NCBI RefSeq assembly: GCF_047663525.1
Contig: NC_092591.1
Coordinates: forward strand, 29,917,001 to 29,981,000
DNA: 64,000 bases
Source of the DNA: Anas platyrhynchos
Taxonomy: Eukaryota; Chordata; Aves; Anseriformes; Anatidae
Direction: 5' to 3'
The notes below the pieces were generated by a model. It saw nothing but the letters and a program-made list of their open reading frames with translations, searched no databases and was not told where the DNA came from. The position numbers were made by a program, and so were the translations under genes. Positions 36,625 to 59,422 of this stretch are shown piece by piece; the stretch's first letter is position 1; the number at the start of each line of letters is the position of its first letter.

Positions 36625-37797
36625 GAGGGCGGTGACGTGGGGCCGCGCGTCCCCCCAGGCGGCGGTGCCGGAGAAGGCGTGCATGTCGCTGAGCAGGGCC
36701 TCCGCGCTGCCGCCCAGCGCCTGCCCCTCGCCCGGGGGGCTCTGCTCTGCCTCCAGCGGGGCCGCGGCCTCCTCTTCATCCTCCTCCTCCTCCTCCTCCT
36801 TGTCCTCCTCCTTCTCCTCCTCGTCCTCCTCATCCTCCCGCCTCTGGTGCTGGGCCCACGGCATCAGCTCTTCCTCCTCGGCCGGCGGGGCCGCGTCCCC
36901 ATTCCCATCCTCGTCCCTGGGGGGCTCGGCGGGGCCCTGGCGGCCCTGCAGCTGCTGCCAGCAGCCCCGCAGCAGCGCCAGGGCCCGGCGGCCCATGGGC
37001 CGGGGGTGGTAGCGGCCGGCCGAGAGGCGGCAGAGGTGGCGCCAGGCCAGGGCCAGCCCCACGGCCAGGCACAGCAGCAGCCCCACCAGGGCGCCCACCA
37101 CCTGGTCGCTGCGGTTCCCCACCGGCTCCCCTGCCGCCACCAGCCCTGCCAGCGCCAGCAGGAGCGGCGGGGCGGATGGGCACCGAGCTCCAGCCTGCAG
37201 GGACGGGGACAGGGGCAGGGGTCAGCTCCGGGGAGGGGGGTGCAGAGCAGGGCCGTGCAGAAAGGCAGGGGCTGGTGCTGTGGCAGGTGCCCTGTGACGG
37301 GAAGCTGTGGTCGGCAGCAGCTGCGGCACCTGCAGCAGGCCGGGCTGCCCCCGCATCAGCCCCAGGCAGCCCCCAGCAGCCCCAGTCCCTGTAGCACAAC
37401 CACCCCCAGCACCTGCCCCATGCCCCCCCTGGCCTGGCGCCCCCAGCCTCCACCTCTCCCCCCCCTAAATCTACCCCTCAAGCCCTTGAACCAAGCCCTG
37501 TTGTCACCCATCCCACAGAGCCCACTGCCCCCCCAGGCATGGGAAAAGGGGGCTACCTCAGGGCCCCATCACTGCTGCCCCTGTGCCCCCCCCCCCACTC
37601 CAAGCCAACACAGGCTGAATTGGAACAAAGTGTGAACCCCTCCCCACCCAAATTTAACCAAGGGAGCAGGCAGGAGTTGATGCTTGTGGCTGGGGACATG
37701 GGGATGAGGGGGGGCTGCATCAACCCCTCCCCACCCCCCCAAGTTCACTCCCAGTCTGCTCCATGCCACCCCCCCGTCTTTTTTGGGCGCTCACCAT
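36622..37797 (-). CDS. PTPRCAP: protein tyrosine phosphatase receptor type C-associated protein (LPAP/CD45-AP)
   Basis: PTPRCAP is a lymphocyte membrane adaptor that binds CD45. The model has two coding exons: the ATG alone (37797-37795, directly followed by GTGAGC) and 37194-36622. Together they encode 191 residues (human 206). The spliced start MAGARCPSAPPLLLALAGLV is a good signal peptide or leader. GALVGLLLCLAVGLALAW is the single membrane helix, followed by RRL-like basic residues and YHPRP. The cytoplasmic part is very acidic, with a Glu/Asp run around residues 110-145. The end GGSAEALLSDMHAFSGTAAW and HVTAL matches human. As far as I recall, an ATG-only first coding exon is also the mammalian layout. 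GTG at 37,140 is not the start: the frame runs through it to the acceptor at 37,195. Confidence 0.9.
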
Positions 37798-38882
37798 CGC
37801 TGGGTGCTGCTGGAGCAGGTCCGGGTGCCGCAGGCGCAAGCAGTGCTGGGGGGGCCCCCCCGTGCTTCCTGCCCCCCCCCCAGCAGCAGCAGCGGATGTA
37901 TCGATGCGGGGGGAGGCGGGTGCTGTCCCCATCCCCCCCCCGCCTACCCGAAATGGAAAGGGCCCCGGAAACCCAAGGTGGCGCATGAGAGATAGGGGTG
38001 CACGGTCTGTCCTCCGTGCCCCAGCGAGGCTCTGGGGGCTCCAGGGTTGTTCCCCCCCAGCCCTGGGGCCACCAACCCCCCTCCAGTGCCCTGATTTATG
38101 GGGGCCCTGATGCCCCCTCCCTCCCTGCCCCCACAGCTTTGAGCTGCTGCTGCTCTGTCCCCAGTCCCTGCCTCAGCTTGTGCTAAAAACCACCGCACTT
38201 TGCATCCCGCCTGTGTTACCCACACGGCGACGGGGCCATGCACACAGCCTGGGGGAGCTCCAACACACCCCAGCCTCACTCCTCCCCCCTGATAAACCAA
38301 AGTGAAACCCCCATAACCCTCACGGTACCACACCCCCCCCCCCCGGCAGGGCCCTCTGCCCCCCCAGCTCTTAGCCTCACCCAGCACCTTTCTTATAAAG
38401 ACTTTTATTTGGAGTGAAAATATAGACTTTGACCCTGCCCTGTAGGGAGAACAAAGAGGGGGGAGAGCCCCACGATATAGGGGGGGGAGGATTCCATGGT
38501 CGCGGGGCACATGCTGGAGCCCCACTGGAAGAGGGGAAGGTCCCACCCCACCCTGGGGACATAGGAGAGTTGGGAGGGGGGCAGGGCTTAGTATTTGATC
38601 CCAGAGACCCCCCCTGGCCCTCGGGGGGAGCTGCAGGGGGGGGGTAGTGGTCCACAATCCGGGGGGCAGCACCCAGTAAGGCAGTGGGGTCAGGGAGGTG
38701 TACAAAATGGGAGAGATGGATGGACAGACGGACAGCCCCAGGGCAAGGGAGGTTGGTCTCGAGGGGAGGAGACCCTGGGGCGGGCGGTGTGGTCCCTGGT
38801 TGTATGTGAGAAAGGGGGGGGGGGACACAAAGGGGACACATCCCCGGCCGCGTGCCCTGGTCCCAGGGGTGTGGGGGAGGCC
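37798..38882. other. PTPRCAP 5' flank and CORO1B 3'UTR
   Basis: The right part, up to the CORO1B stop at 38,883, is CORO1B 3'UTR ending near the minus-strand AATAAA at 38,404-38,409. The left part is C-rich DNA upstream of PTPRCAP, where its promoter must lie. No other gene is seen. Confidence 0.5.
38404..38409 (-). terminator. poly(A) signal of CORO1B
   Basis: AATAAA on the minus strand about 475 bases after the CORO1B stop. Confidence 0.75.
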
Positions 38883-42209
<3,327 letters not shown>

Positions 42210-43352
42210 TCACGGCGGGGGCAGGGCGGCGGGGGCACCGGGGGGCACCGGGATGGGGTCACCGGGGGGCACCCGGGCGGTGGTGTCCGGTGGCACCGGG
42301 GTGGTGGCGTCCAGTGGCACCGGGGCACCGGTGCCCAACTGCATCGGGGTGGTGGCACCCGGTGGCACCGGGAGCGGGGCGGGGGGCGGCGCGGGGGTCA
42401 CGCTGCCCGGTGGCGGCGGGGTGTCGGGGCCGGTGTCCCCGCGGGTGACGCAGCGGTGGCAGGCGCGGGTGGCCAGCAGCAGGTAGAGGCAGGGGTTGAG
42501 GCAGCTGCCCACGTTGAAGGCCAGCGCCACGAAGTAGGCGAGGCTGGCGAAGCGCCGGGGGAACGCGTGGCTCAGCAGCTGGGCCAGCTGGAAGGGCAGG
42601 TGGATGGCCAGGTAGCCGCTCAGCGTGGCGGCCACCAGGCGCTGGAAGCGGGCCGGCAGCCCCCCGGCGCCACGCTGCCGCCGCCTGCGCGCCGCCGCCA
42701 CGGCCAGCGCGGCCCCGTTGCACAGCAGCAGGACGCCCACGGGCAGCAGCAGCCCCTCCAGGACCACCTCCAGCCAGCCCAGCAGCTGCTGCCAGCGGCC
42801 CCGCTCCCGCCGGCACACCACCAGCCCCGGCATCACCTCCGAGGCTTGTGCCAGGGCGGTGCCGGGCGCGCTGCAGCAGCCGGCCAGCAGCCAGGCGGCC
42901 GCGCACAGCCCCGCCGGCCAACGTGCCGGGCGGCGGCAGCGGTACCAGAGCGGGGCCAGCAGCAGCAGGCAGCGGTCCAGGCTGATGGCGGCCAGCAGGA
43001 ACAGCCCGCCGTAGTAGGCCAGGTCGAGGAGGAAGCGGTGCAGGCGGCACAGCGGCGTGCCCAGCGGCCAGCGGTGGCCGTGCGCCGCCGTCCAGATCTG
43101 CAGGGTGGAGTTGGCGAGGAAGAGGAAGTCGGAGGCGGCCACGCTGAAGATGAAGATGGCGAGGCCGCGGCAGCGCAGCCGCCAGCCCGTCAGCCAGAGG
43201 ACGAAGGCGTTGGCGGGCAGCCCCAGCACCGCGCACACCAGCTGCAGCTGCCAGACCCACTGCAGGGCGCTCGGGGGCTGCGGGGACGAGGACGGTGACG
43301 GGGATGAGGACAGGGACGGGGACGGGGACGTCGTGGCGCTCTCCAGCTCCAT
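42210..43352 (-). CDS. GPR152: G-protein-coupled receptor 152
   Basis: GPR152 is an orphan class A receptor. A single coding exon of 380 residues starts at MELESATTSPSPSLSSSPSP. An in-frame Met at 43,403 would add 17 residues, so the start is not certain. Seven hydrophobic segments can be traced. Shared features with human are LGLPANAFVLWL (helix 1), SDFLFLA (helix 2), the WPLGT loop, GLFLLAAISLDRCLLLLAPLWY (helix 3; LDRCL takes the place of DRY), LPFQLAQLL (helix 6) and NPCLYLLLA (NPxxY position). The tail after residue 310 is a proline/threonine repeat of the PPGATTPV type, encoded by degenerate 33-bp units. Human GPR152 also has a repeat tail of different sequence. The gene lies between CORO1B and CABP4, as in mammals. 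Confidence 0.92.
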   Translation of the reverse strand: MELESATTSPSPSLSSSPSPSSSPQPPSALQWVWQLQLVCAVLGLPANAFVLWLTGWRLRCRGLAIFIFSVAASDFLFLANSTLQIWTAAHGHRWPLGTPLCRLHRFLLDLAYYGGLFLLAAISLDRCLLLLAPLWYRCRRPARWPAGLCAAAWLLAGCCSAPGTALAQASEVMPGLVVCRRERGRWQQLLGWLEVVLEGLLLPVGVLLLCNGAALAVAAARRRRQRGAGGLPARFQRLVAATLSGYLAIHLPFQLAQLLSHAFPRRFASLAYFVALAFNVGSCLNPCLYLLLATRACHRCVTRGDTGPDTPPPPGSVTPAPPPAPLPVPPGATTPMQLGTGAPVPLDATTPVPPDTTARVPPGDPIPVPPGAPAALPPP

Positions 43353-44768
43353 CGGCTGAGCGCAGGGGGCGGCGGCTCCCAGGGCACCCTGTCCACAGCA
43401 CACACTGCCATGTCACCGTCTGCCGTGGCAGCATCTGCAATTCTCCCCCCGTCACTGTACCCCCTCCCTTTGGATCCCCCCCATTTTTCCCTATCTCACC
43501 GTATCGCCCCCATTGCTCCCCACCCCGTTGCCCCCTCCATGTCACCCCGTCCTCGTGCCCCTCACCTTTGTGCCCCCCAGGTGCCCACCACCCTCACCTC
43601 CCCTGCCTGGGTCCTCCACCCACCATCCCCCGGCCGTGCCCCAGTCCACTCCACAACATCACCTCAATGCTCTTGTGCTGCCCTGCACCCCACGAGTCCC
43701 TCGGGCACCAGACAAGCCCCCCAGGCCAGTAAATAGTGTAGGACCTACCGTAACAGCAGCGCGAGCACAGGTTCGAGCAGTGGACGTTGAAGGTCTCCTG
43801 GGCTGCAGGGTGCCCTATATGTAGGTCTGGCTGGGATGGGCAGCGATCAAGGAGCTCCACCCACCCTATATGCTCCCCCCCCCGGCAATGACCCCCCCCC
43901 CCAAAAACCTCAGTTTCCCCCTGTGAGGGACAGGGAGCTGCTGCCAGACAGGACGGAAGCGGCCGCAGTATCGCTGCTGAGGATGGTTTCCCCATGGCCC
44001 CCCTGGGGTCACCCGGTCCCCGTGGGCTGGTTCCAGCAGGAGCCCCCCACCCCACAGCCACCCGGTGCCAGGCAGGGGGGCTTGGGGCACGTGGAAGCCC
44101 CAGGGCTGGGTTGGTGGCCACGCTGGCTGTTGCGTGCCAGGGCCGGTGGCACGGCATCCCCGTGATGGCATCTCCCTGCCGGGCGCTGGCTTCCTGCCAC
44201 CCGCCAGCAGCTGCTGAGTCGGGGCGATGCTATCGGGGGGCCAGGGGGAGCGGGGCCCCACACGCACCGTGGCACCGCTCCTCGCCGCAGCCTCAGCCAA
44301 CAGGGGGGGATGCCTGGGGGGCTGGAGGGCACAGGGATGTGGGGACGCCGTGGGGATGTCGTGGGGGCTTCGTGGAGATGGGACGTGCGCATGGACACAT
44401 CCCCGTGCTGCAGGTGGGGATGGGGACTGGCGTGTGCCCATGCTGGGGGCCGAGGAGGCGTCAGCGTTGGGTTAAGACAAGCACAGGGACACTGGAGGTG
44501 GCCGAGGGACATGGGTGCTGGGGACACCGCCGCTGTGCTGGGGACCGGGGTGGTGGCCGGGGGTGCCATGGCCTCGTGGCCGTGCCCTGGCACGAGGACA
44601 TGGTGGGATGGCTCGTTTCCTGGCGCCGTAATCGCCGCTAATTGGCTTTGCCCTCCCCGGGGCGGGGGGTGTGGGGCAGGTAAGAGGATTTCCCTGCCTC
44701 CTTCTTAAGGGCTGGCCGCCCCCCAGCCCTGCTTCCCGCCGCCTGCCTCCACTCCAGCCCCCGGCCCC
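43353..44768. other. shared 5' region of GPR152 (-) and CABP4 (+)
   Basis: 1.4 kb without a recognisable coding exon. Near CABP4 there are homeodomain-type words TAATC (44,629) and CTAATTGG (44,638), about 130 bases before the start. A moderately AT-rich patch at 43,730-43,790 with a possible minus-strand donor (ACGGTAGGT) might be a GPR152 5'UTR exon, but this is weak. Confidence 0.4.
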
Positions 44769-46452
44769 ATGCCACGCACGCGGGGGGACAAGGGGGCCCC
44801 CAAGGACGCCGAGGCCCCAGGCAAGGGGAAGGGGGAGCAGGGGGGCGAGAGCTCCCCGAAGCCCCCCGAGGAGGGCGGCTCCCCCGGCAGCGGCAGCCCC
44901 GGGGCTGAGTCCCGGCACGGCGGGCACGGGAGGAAGAACAGCAAGAAGGGGGCCGGGGACCCGCACGCCGCCGCCACCAAGGCTTACTCGCCCTTCCTCA
45001 ACACCGTCTTCGGCAAGGTGCGGGCAGGGGCCGGGGGGCGGTGGGTGGAGGGGCAGGGGGGAGGTTTGGGGATGCTGGGGATGGGCCACGGGGCAGGCCT
45101 GGGGGCTCTTTCTCCTCCCTCCCTATATGGAACCCAACGGGGGCACCGTGGGGTGGGGGTCCTGGGGAGGGTGAGCGGCAGGGCTGGGCACCGTGGGGCT
45201 CAGGGACCCGCAGCCATGGTGCTACCCCAGGGACAGCCCGGAGCAGGGCAGCCCCCGGCCTCTGAGAACCCCGTTAGGGACTGGGGCCGAGGGTCCCAGG
45301 TGGGTGTAGGGGAAGGGGACAGCAGGGGCACCTGGGGAGGGGGGCAGGCAGGGCTTTGCCTCCAATCCGTCTAATCCCTCCTGCGGGAGTTAATTTTGGC
45401 CCGTGCTTAACGAAGGTGACACCGCGGTTTGCTGGGAGGGGCGGGGGCTGAGCTGGGTCTGATGCTGCTTCTCCCCCCCACACCCCCCTGCACCCCACAC
45501 CCCGGTCCAGGAGCGGGAGCTGTCGCCGGAGGAGCTGGATGGTGAGTGGTGGGGTTGGGACATGGGGGGGACACTGGCATCGTCTGCCATGGGACATGGA
45601 ACCACGGGGTGTGGTGCCACAGCTTCCACACCTGACGGGTCCCTGTGCCCGTGCGTGCCTGTGGGGGCAGAGCTGCTGGATGCCTTCAAGGAGTTTGACA
45701 CCGACCAGGACGGCTTCATCAGCTACAAGGACCTGGGCGCCTGCATGCGCACGCTGGGGTACATGCCCACCGAGATGGAGCTGATCGAGATCTCGCAGCA
45801 CATCAAGATGAGGAGTGAGCGCGGGGCCGGGGCTGGGGCAGCGGGACGCGGAGGTGCGCGCGGAGACGGGGCTGGGGCGCTGAGGCTGTCCCCGTCCCTG
45901 GCGCAGTGGGCGGCCGCGTGGACTTCGAGGACTTTGTGCAGATGATGGGGCCGAAGCTGCGGGAGGAGACGGCGCACATGGTGGGCGTCAGGGAGCTGAA
46001 GATTGCCTTCCGCGAGGTACGGCCACGGGGACACCGTGGGCATGGGGACACCATGGGCATCGATGGCCCTGGCACGCAGGGGACAATGACCACGGGCAGA
46101 GCAGGGGCTGGCCCCGGCCCAGGGTGTGTGGGGGGCTGTGGGGGGCTGCGGGGAGGGGACCCAACCTGTGGGCGCCGCAGTTCGACATGAACGGGGACGG
46201 GGAGATCAGCAGCGCGGAGATGCGCGAGGCAATCGCGGCGCTGCTGGGCGAGCAGCTGAAGGCACAGGAGGTGGACGAGATCCTGCAGGACGTGGACCTC
46301 AACGGGGACGGCCGTGTGGACTTCGATGGTGAGCCCTCCCCCCCCCCCCCCAAATGTCCCCACAGCCCGGGGGGTGGCGCAGGGCGGCCCCGTGCCCCTC
46401 TCGCCTCCTGTCTCACCCCGCAGAGTTCGTCATGATGCTGTCCTCCCGCTGA
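44769..46452 (+). CDS. CABP4: calcium-binding protein 4
   Basis: CABP4 is a calmodulin-like protein of photoreceptor synapses that tunes Cav1.4 channels. Six exons, 44769-45017, 45511-45541, 45671-45814, 45907-46016, 46181-46328 and 46424-46452, give 236 residues (human 275). The first 80 residues are a basic/acidic low-complexity region typical of CABP4, starting [22 protein letters not shown]-hand 1 reads [15 protein letters not shown]-hand 2 is degenerate ([12 protein letters not shown], not calcium-binding), EF-hand 3 is [13 protein letters not shown] and EF-hand 4 is [13 protein letters not shown]. This 1, 3, 4 pattern is the CABP family hallmark. All splice sites are GT-AG. Assignment over CABP2 or CABP1 rests on the long N-terminus and the GPR152 neighbour. 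Confidence 0.93.
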
Positions 46453-46637
46453 GGAAGCCTCCGGAGAGGAGGGGACCCGGGGCATCGACACCGCTCCTGC
46501 CCCCCCCCAGCACCTCCTGCTCCATCCCATCCCGAGTTATTGGGGTCCAGAGCGAGCAGTGGGAGCCGAGCCCACCTCTGGGAGCGGGGCGCCCACCAGG
46601 ACCCCCTGGCAGCGTGGTGGGGGGGCTGTGGGCACCC

Positions 46638-46643
46638 AATAAA
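46638..46643 (+). terminator. poly(A) signal of CABP4
   Basis: AATAAA 186 bases after the CABP4 stop codon. Confidence 0.75.
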
Positions 46644-46944
46644 GCTCCTTGCTCAGATGGGGAGGATGGCACTGGTCATTGGGATGGGGGGATACGGGGT
46701 GGGGATGGAGTGGGGAGGGGTCCTCGCCCCCATGGCACCCGCTCACCGACCCCAACACACCCTGAGCTGCCCCAAACCTCACGTGTGGAGCAGCTGGGGG
46801 GGAGGCAAGGGATGGGGGGGTCTCAGGAGGGGGGACAGCGACCCCAAAAAGGGACAAGGAGGGGTCGGGGGGCCCTGCACGGAGCCAGCACCCTTCAGAG
46901 CCCCCCCAGCCCTGGGGGGGTGGCTCAGGGAGCCCCCCAGCAGC

Positions 46945-47017
46945 GGCTCTGTGGTGTAGCGGTGATCACGTCTGCTTTACACGCAGAAGGACCTGGGTTC
47001 GAGCCCCAGCGGAGCCA
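46945..47017 (+). tRNA. tRNA-Val (anticodon TAC)
   Basis: A 73-base cloverleaf. The acceptor GGCTCTG pairs with CGGAGCC (one G-T). The anticodon stem TCTGC/GCAGA encloses loop TTTACAC, giving anticodon TAC at 46,978-46,980. The T arm CTGGG-TTCGAGC-CCCAG is intact and carries the B box. A TTTTTT terminator follows within about 15 bases. Confidence 0.95.
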
Positions 47018-47153
47018 CCCCACAAGGATTTTTTGTGCCTTTTCCCCCTCAGCCCCTTTTACTAAGGGGGGTGGGACATGGTGTCACCTCTGGGGGGGCG
47101 CGGGGAGCCCCCACAATGCGCCCCCATCCCCCTGGGGGGGGAAATGAGCGGCC

Positions 47154-47207
47154 GGCTCTGCTGGGGCTCAAACCCAGCCCTCCGATCACCGCTACCCACA
47201 CGGCACG
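47154..47207 (-). pseudogene. tRNA-Val-like remnant lacking the anticodon arm
   Basis: On the minus strand the D-arm words (GTAGCGGTGATC) and an intact T arm (CTGGG, TTTGAGC, CCCAG) followed by CAGAGCC match the tRNA-Val at 46,945. The whole anticodon arm is missing. It is inverted relative to that tRNA and 140 bases away, so it looks like a decayed inverted duplicate. Confidence 0.65.
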
Positions 47208-47285
47208 GGGCCGGCTGGGGGAGCCCCCCCAGACCCCCACCCGCAGGGACCTGGTCGAGAGCCCGGGGGGAGCAGCGGGGGCAGC

Positions 47286-47368
47286 ACCAGGATGGCCGAG
47301 TGGTGAAGGCGTTGGACTTAAGATCCAATGGACGTGTGTCCGCGTGGGTTCGAACCCCACTTCTGGTA
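47286..47368 (+). tRNA. tRNA-Leu (anticodon TAA)
   Basis: An 83-base type II tRNA with a long variable arm. The acceptor ACCAGGA pairs with TTCTGGT. Stem TTGGA/TCCAA encloses CTTAAGA, giving anticodon TAA at 47,319-47,321. The T arm with GGTTCGAACCC is intact. TTTT follows a few bases later. Confidence 0.95.
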
Positions 47369-47389
47369 CAGCTGTTTTGTTCCTGGAGG

Positions 47390-47630
47390 GGACCCCAAAT
47401 CACCCCAGGAACCCCAAAAAGCTCGAGGGACCCCAAATTGCCCTAAACAACTGCAGACTGCCCCAGGGAACCCCAAACCCAGGGAACCCCAAACTGCCCT
47501 GGGGACCCAAAATTACCTCTAGGAACCCCGAACTGCCCTAGGTGACCCCAAATTTCCCCCAAGGTGACTCCAAAGTGCCCTAAGAACCCTAAATTGCTCC
47601 AAGGGCCCCCAAACTGCCCTGCTCCTGGGA
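47390..47630. repeat. degenerate tandem repeat of CCCCAAACTGCCCT-type units
   Basis: About ten loose copies of 20-30 bases (GGGAACCCCAAACTGCCCT and variants) fill the space between the Leu and Lys tRNA genes. No gene is seen. Confidence 0.7.
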
Positions 47631-47773
47631 TCCTTGGGGGGACTCCCGTTCCCAGAGACCCCCTGGAATATGGGGTGAATGGCTGGAGAATGCAAGCAGC
47701 CCCTTGGGGCAGGTGAGGAGGAGGAGGGTGGGAGATGTTGTGGCCCCCCACGACCCCCCCTCCCCCAGGAGCT

Positions 47774-47846
47774 GCCCGGGTAGCTCAGTCGGTAGAGCAT
47801 CAGACTTTTAATCTGAGGGCCCAGGGTTCAAGTCCCTGCTCGGGCG
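47774..47846 (+). tRNA. tRNA-Lys (anticodon TTT)
   Basis: A 73-base cloverleaf. The acceptor GCCCGGG pairs with CTCGGGC. Stem TCAGA/TCTGA encloses CTTTTAA, giving anticodon TTT at 47,807-47,809. A-box TAGCTCAGTCGG and B-box GGTTCAAGTCC are intact. TTTT follows at about 47,858. Confidence 0.95.
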
Positions 47847-48027
47847 ATACCTCCCTCTTTTGGGGCTGGGGTCTCTGTGCCCCATCCCACCTCTCCCCAG
47901 CACTTGCAGCTCCCCCAGGGCACCCCCAGCAGCATGGGGCTGTGGGGTAGGGGCTGTGCAGGGTCCCGGGGATACCCCCCAACCCCAAAAACACAGCAGA
48001 CGCAGCCAGGCTGGGGCATTCACAGAT

Positions 48028-48033
48028 TTTAAT
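48028..48033 (-). terminator. candidate poly(A) signal of OSBP
   Basis: ATTAAA on the minus strand about 800 bases after the OSBP stop. The 3'UTR between holds a T-run (48,071-48,087 read on the minus strand) and no other gene. Confidence 0.55.
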
Positions 48034-48834
48034 TTAGTTGTTTTCCTGGAGAGGGGGGAAAGAGAGGAGGAAAAAAAAAAAAAAAAAGGCATCATACACC
48101 CCCCGCTCTCTCCGCTGCATGGAGTGCCGCTGCTCGCCCCCCCAAGCCCCCAGTGGGGGGGCAGCTCAGCTCCTACAGACCCCTGCGCCGCCCCCCGCGT
48201 CACCCCCATCACATCTCTGGGCCGCTGTAGTGTGGAGTGTGGGGGGCAGAAGCCGGGCCCCTCGCCCCGAGAGGAAGGCACGGCGAGGGGGGCACACCCC
48301 AGGGTACGAGCAAGGAGGGGGGGGGAACCGGGGCCCCCGCTGGGTCTCTACATGGATATAACGTACACCTAGAGAACAGGCTGCGGGCACGGCGGGGGGG
48401 CCCGTGTGGGGTGAGTGAGGCCGGACTCCCGCCCCCAAGAGCACCCAACTGCCTGGGGGCAAAGGGGAGATGAAAAACGAGGGGAGGGGGAGAAGAGACC
48501 AAGGCCAGCCTCGGGCTCACCCCGCGGTGCCCGCCCCAGGGGGGCCGTGTCCCCATCCATCCCCGGGAGCCACCTGGGGCGCCGCCGCTCCTGCGCCGGG
48601 GGTCCAGGGATGAGCGCACGCGTAGGGGGGTGACGGGGGAGCCCCCGGGGCTGGGGGGGGGCCGGGCTGGCTCCCGCTCCCCAGCACCAAGGTCAGTGTG
48701 GATGGGCTAAGGCAACCCCGGCAGGTGAGCGCGGCCGGCGCTCGCAGCGGGCGCTGAGACGGACGGACGGACGGACAGACGGCGCTCCCCCCGGGCAGCC
48801 CCGCAGGCCTCGGCCCCGCTGCTCCTCCCAGCCC

Positions 48835-57832
<8,998 letters not shown>

Positions 57833-57970
57833 GGCGGCGGCGGAGGCGGCGGCGGCGCCCCCCGCCCGCAGGCTCCGCGCGGCCCGCTCCGGCCCCGCCG
57901 CGCATGCGCCGCTGCGGGCGCACGCGCATGACGTCACCGGGCGCGGGCGCCGTGAGCAGCCCCCCCCCCG
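57833..57970 (-). promoter_or_regulatory. PATL1 promoter with NRF1 and CRE sites
   Basis: CGCATGCGC at 57,901-57,909 fits NRF1. GCGCATGACGTCACC at about 57,924-57,938 combines an NRF1 half and a full CRE (57,929-57,936). The region is CpG-dense and close to the start codon. Confidence 0.65.
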
Positions 57971-58149
57971 CCGGGAAGCCTTAAAGGGGCCGCGCCCCCC
58001 CCTCCCTCCCCGTCGGGCTGCTCTTAAAGGGGCCGCCGCCGCTTTGCGCCCCGCTGTCCCGGCGCCCCCCCCGCCGTGCTGCCCTCGCGGCCGCCTTCTC
58101 CCCCCCGCCGCCGCGCCGTGCCCGGGGTGTCCCCGCCTCGCAGCACAGC

Positions 58150-58690
58150 CCCGGCCCCTGGGTGTGTCCCCTCGACGTGTCCCCATACACAGCCATGGCC
58201 CCATATCCTGGACGTGTCCCCCAGCCCTGTCCCCTCGACGTGTCCCTTACCCCCAGCCGTGTCCCCCACTGGTGTCACACCGACCTACCCCACACCATGT
58301 CCTAGTCCCTAGCCACATCCCCTCGACGTGTCCCCATACACAGCCATGGTCCCTTATCCTGGACGTGCCCCCCAGCCCTGTCCCCTCGACGTGTCCCTTA
58401 CCCCAGCCCTGTCCCCCACTGGTGTCACCCCTGCCCACCAATGATCTCCCACTGTGTCCCCGGACCCAACCCTGTCCCCTCGACGTGTCCCCATACGCAG
58501 CTGTGGCCTCGTACCCTGGATGAGTCCCCTCAGGCACGTCCCCTGGACGTGTCACTGTCCCCTAGACGTGTCCCCATCCCCAGCCCTGCCCCCTAGACGT
58601 GTCCCATACACACAGCCCTGCCCCCTGGACGTGTCCCCTGTCCCCATCCGCGCCCCCCTGGACGTGTCCCCATCCCCAGCCGTGCCCCCC
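58150..58690. repeat. higher-order minisatellite upstream of STX3
   Basis: Words such as TCCCCTCGACGTGTCCC recur every 15-30 bases. A larger block beginning with that word and CATACACAGCCATGG repeats at about 58,166, 58,318 and 58,476, a period of roughly 155 bases. No coding sequence is present. Confidence 0.9.
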
Positions 58691-58841
58691 CCCCGTTGTG
58701 CTGCCGCCCCCCCCCTCGGTCCCGACGCCCTCGCTTCCCCCCCGCGTTCCCGCTCCACGTCGCGGGGCCACCCCCGGGCGCGGGTGGAGGCGGCTCCGCC
58801 TCGTCCCTGCCCCGGAGCGCCGCCGCCGTGCCCGTCAGCGG

Positions 58842-59422
58842 GGATTAGCGGGGCCGGGGGGCGGCGGGGCCGATGCGGGGCGGCGGCGGCCGGCGGGCAC
58901 CATGAAGGACCGGCTGGAGCAGCTGCGGGCGGTGGGCGACCCGCGGGGACACGCGCCGGGGGGGACACGCGTGGGGAGCGGGGCGACACGCGTGGGGGGG
59001 GGACACGGGGGAGAGAGGGGGGCGTCCCCCGGACGGCGTGTGCTGCCCCCACGGTGGAGCACGGGGATAAAGGGGGGGATGAGTGGGGCTGAGCCCCCCG
59101 GTTCCCGAGGGGGTGCGGGGCACGAGTGGGGTCCCACGGCCACGCTGCGTGGCGGGGGTCTGGGGGCGCCGCCCCTCCCCACGGCGCGCTGCCCCCCCCC
59201 GTGGGGCCGGGATTTAGCGGGGATTACGGAGCCAGCGCCCAGGATCAGGGGCTGGGGAGGGCGCGGGGGGATTAGCGATATTTTTACCCCAGCGGGGACA
59301 GCGCCGGGTGGGGGGGTCGGGGGGGGGTGAAGGCCTCCTCGGGGAGCCCCCGGTGCTGTAGGGCCCCGTACCGGGGTGCCCCGGGACCCTGCCCTGTCCC
59401 CTCGCTGTGTACCCGTTAATCC
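58842..59422 (+). promoter_or_regulatory. four GGATTA/TAATCC sites around STX3 exon 1
   Basis: GGATTA at 58,842, 59,221 and 59,269, and TAATCC at 59,417, all exact OTX2/CRX consensus words. One is 60 bases upstream of the start codon and three are in intron 1. Such AT-bearing words are rare in this GC-rich DNA. Confidence 0.5.

Noticed and set aside
37140-37140. GTG at this point as the PTPRCAP start
   Set aside because: The frame continues upstream through a hydrophobic leader to a CAG acceptor at 37,195, and an ATG with a donor lies at 37,797.
43730-43800. Possible extra exon or small gene upstream of GPR152
   Set aside because: One donor-like site and a short cysteine-bearing frame are not enough. 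No acceptor or homology supports it.
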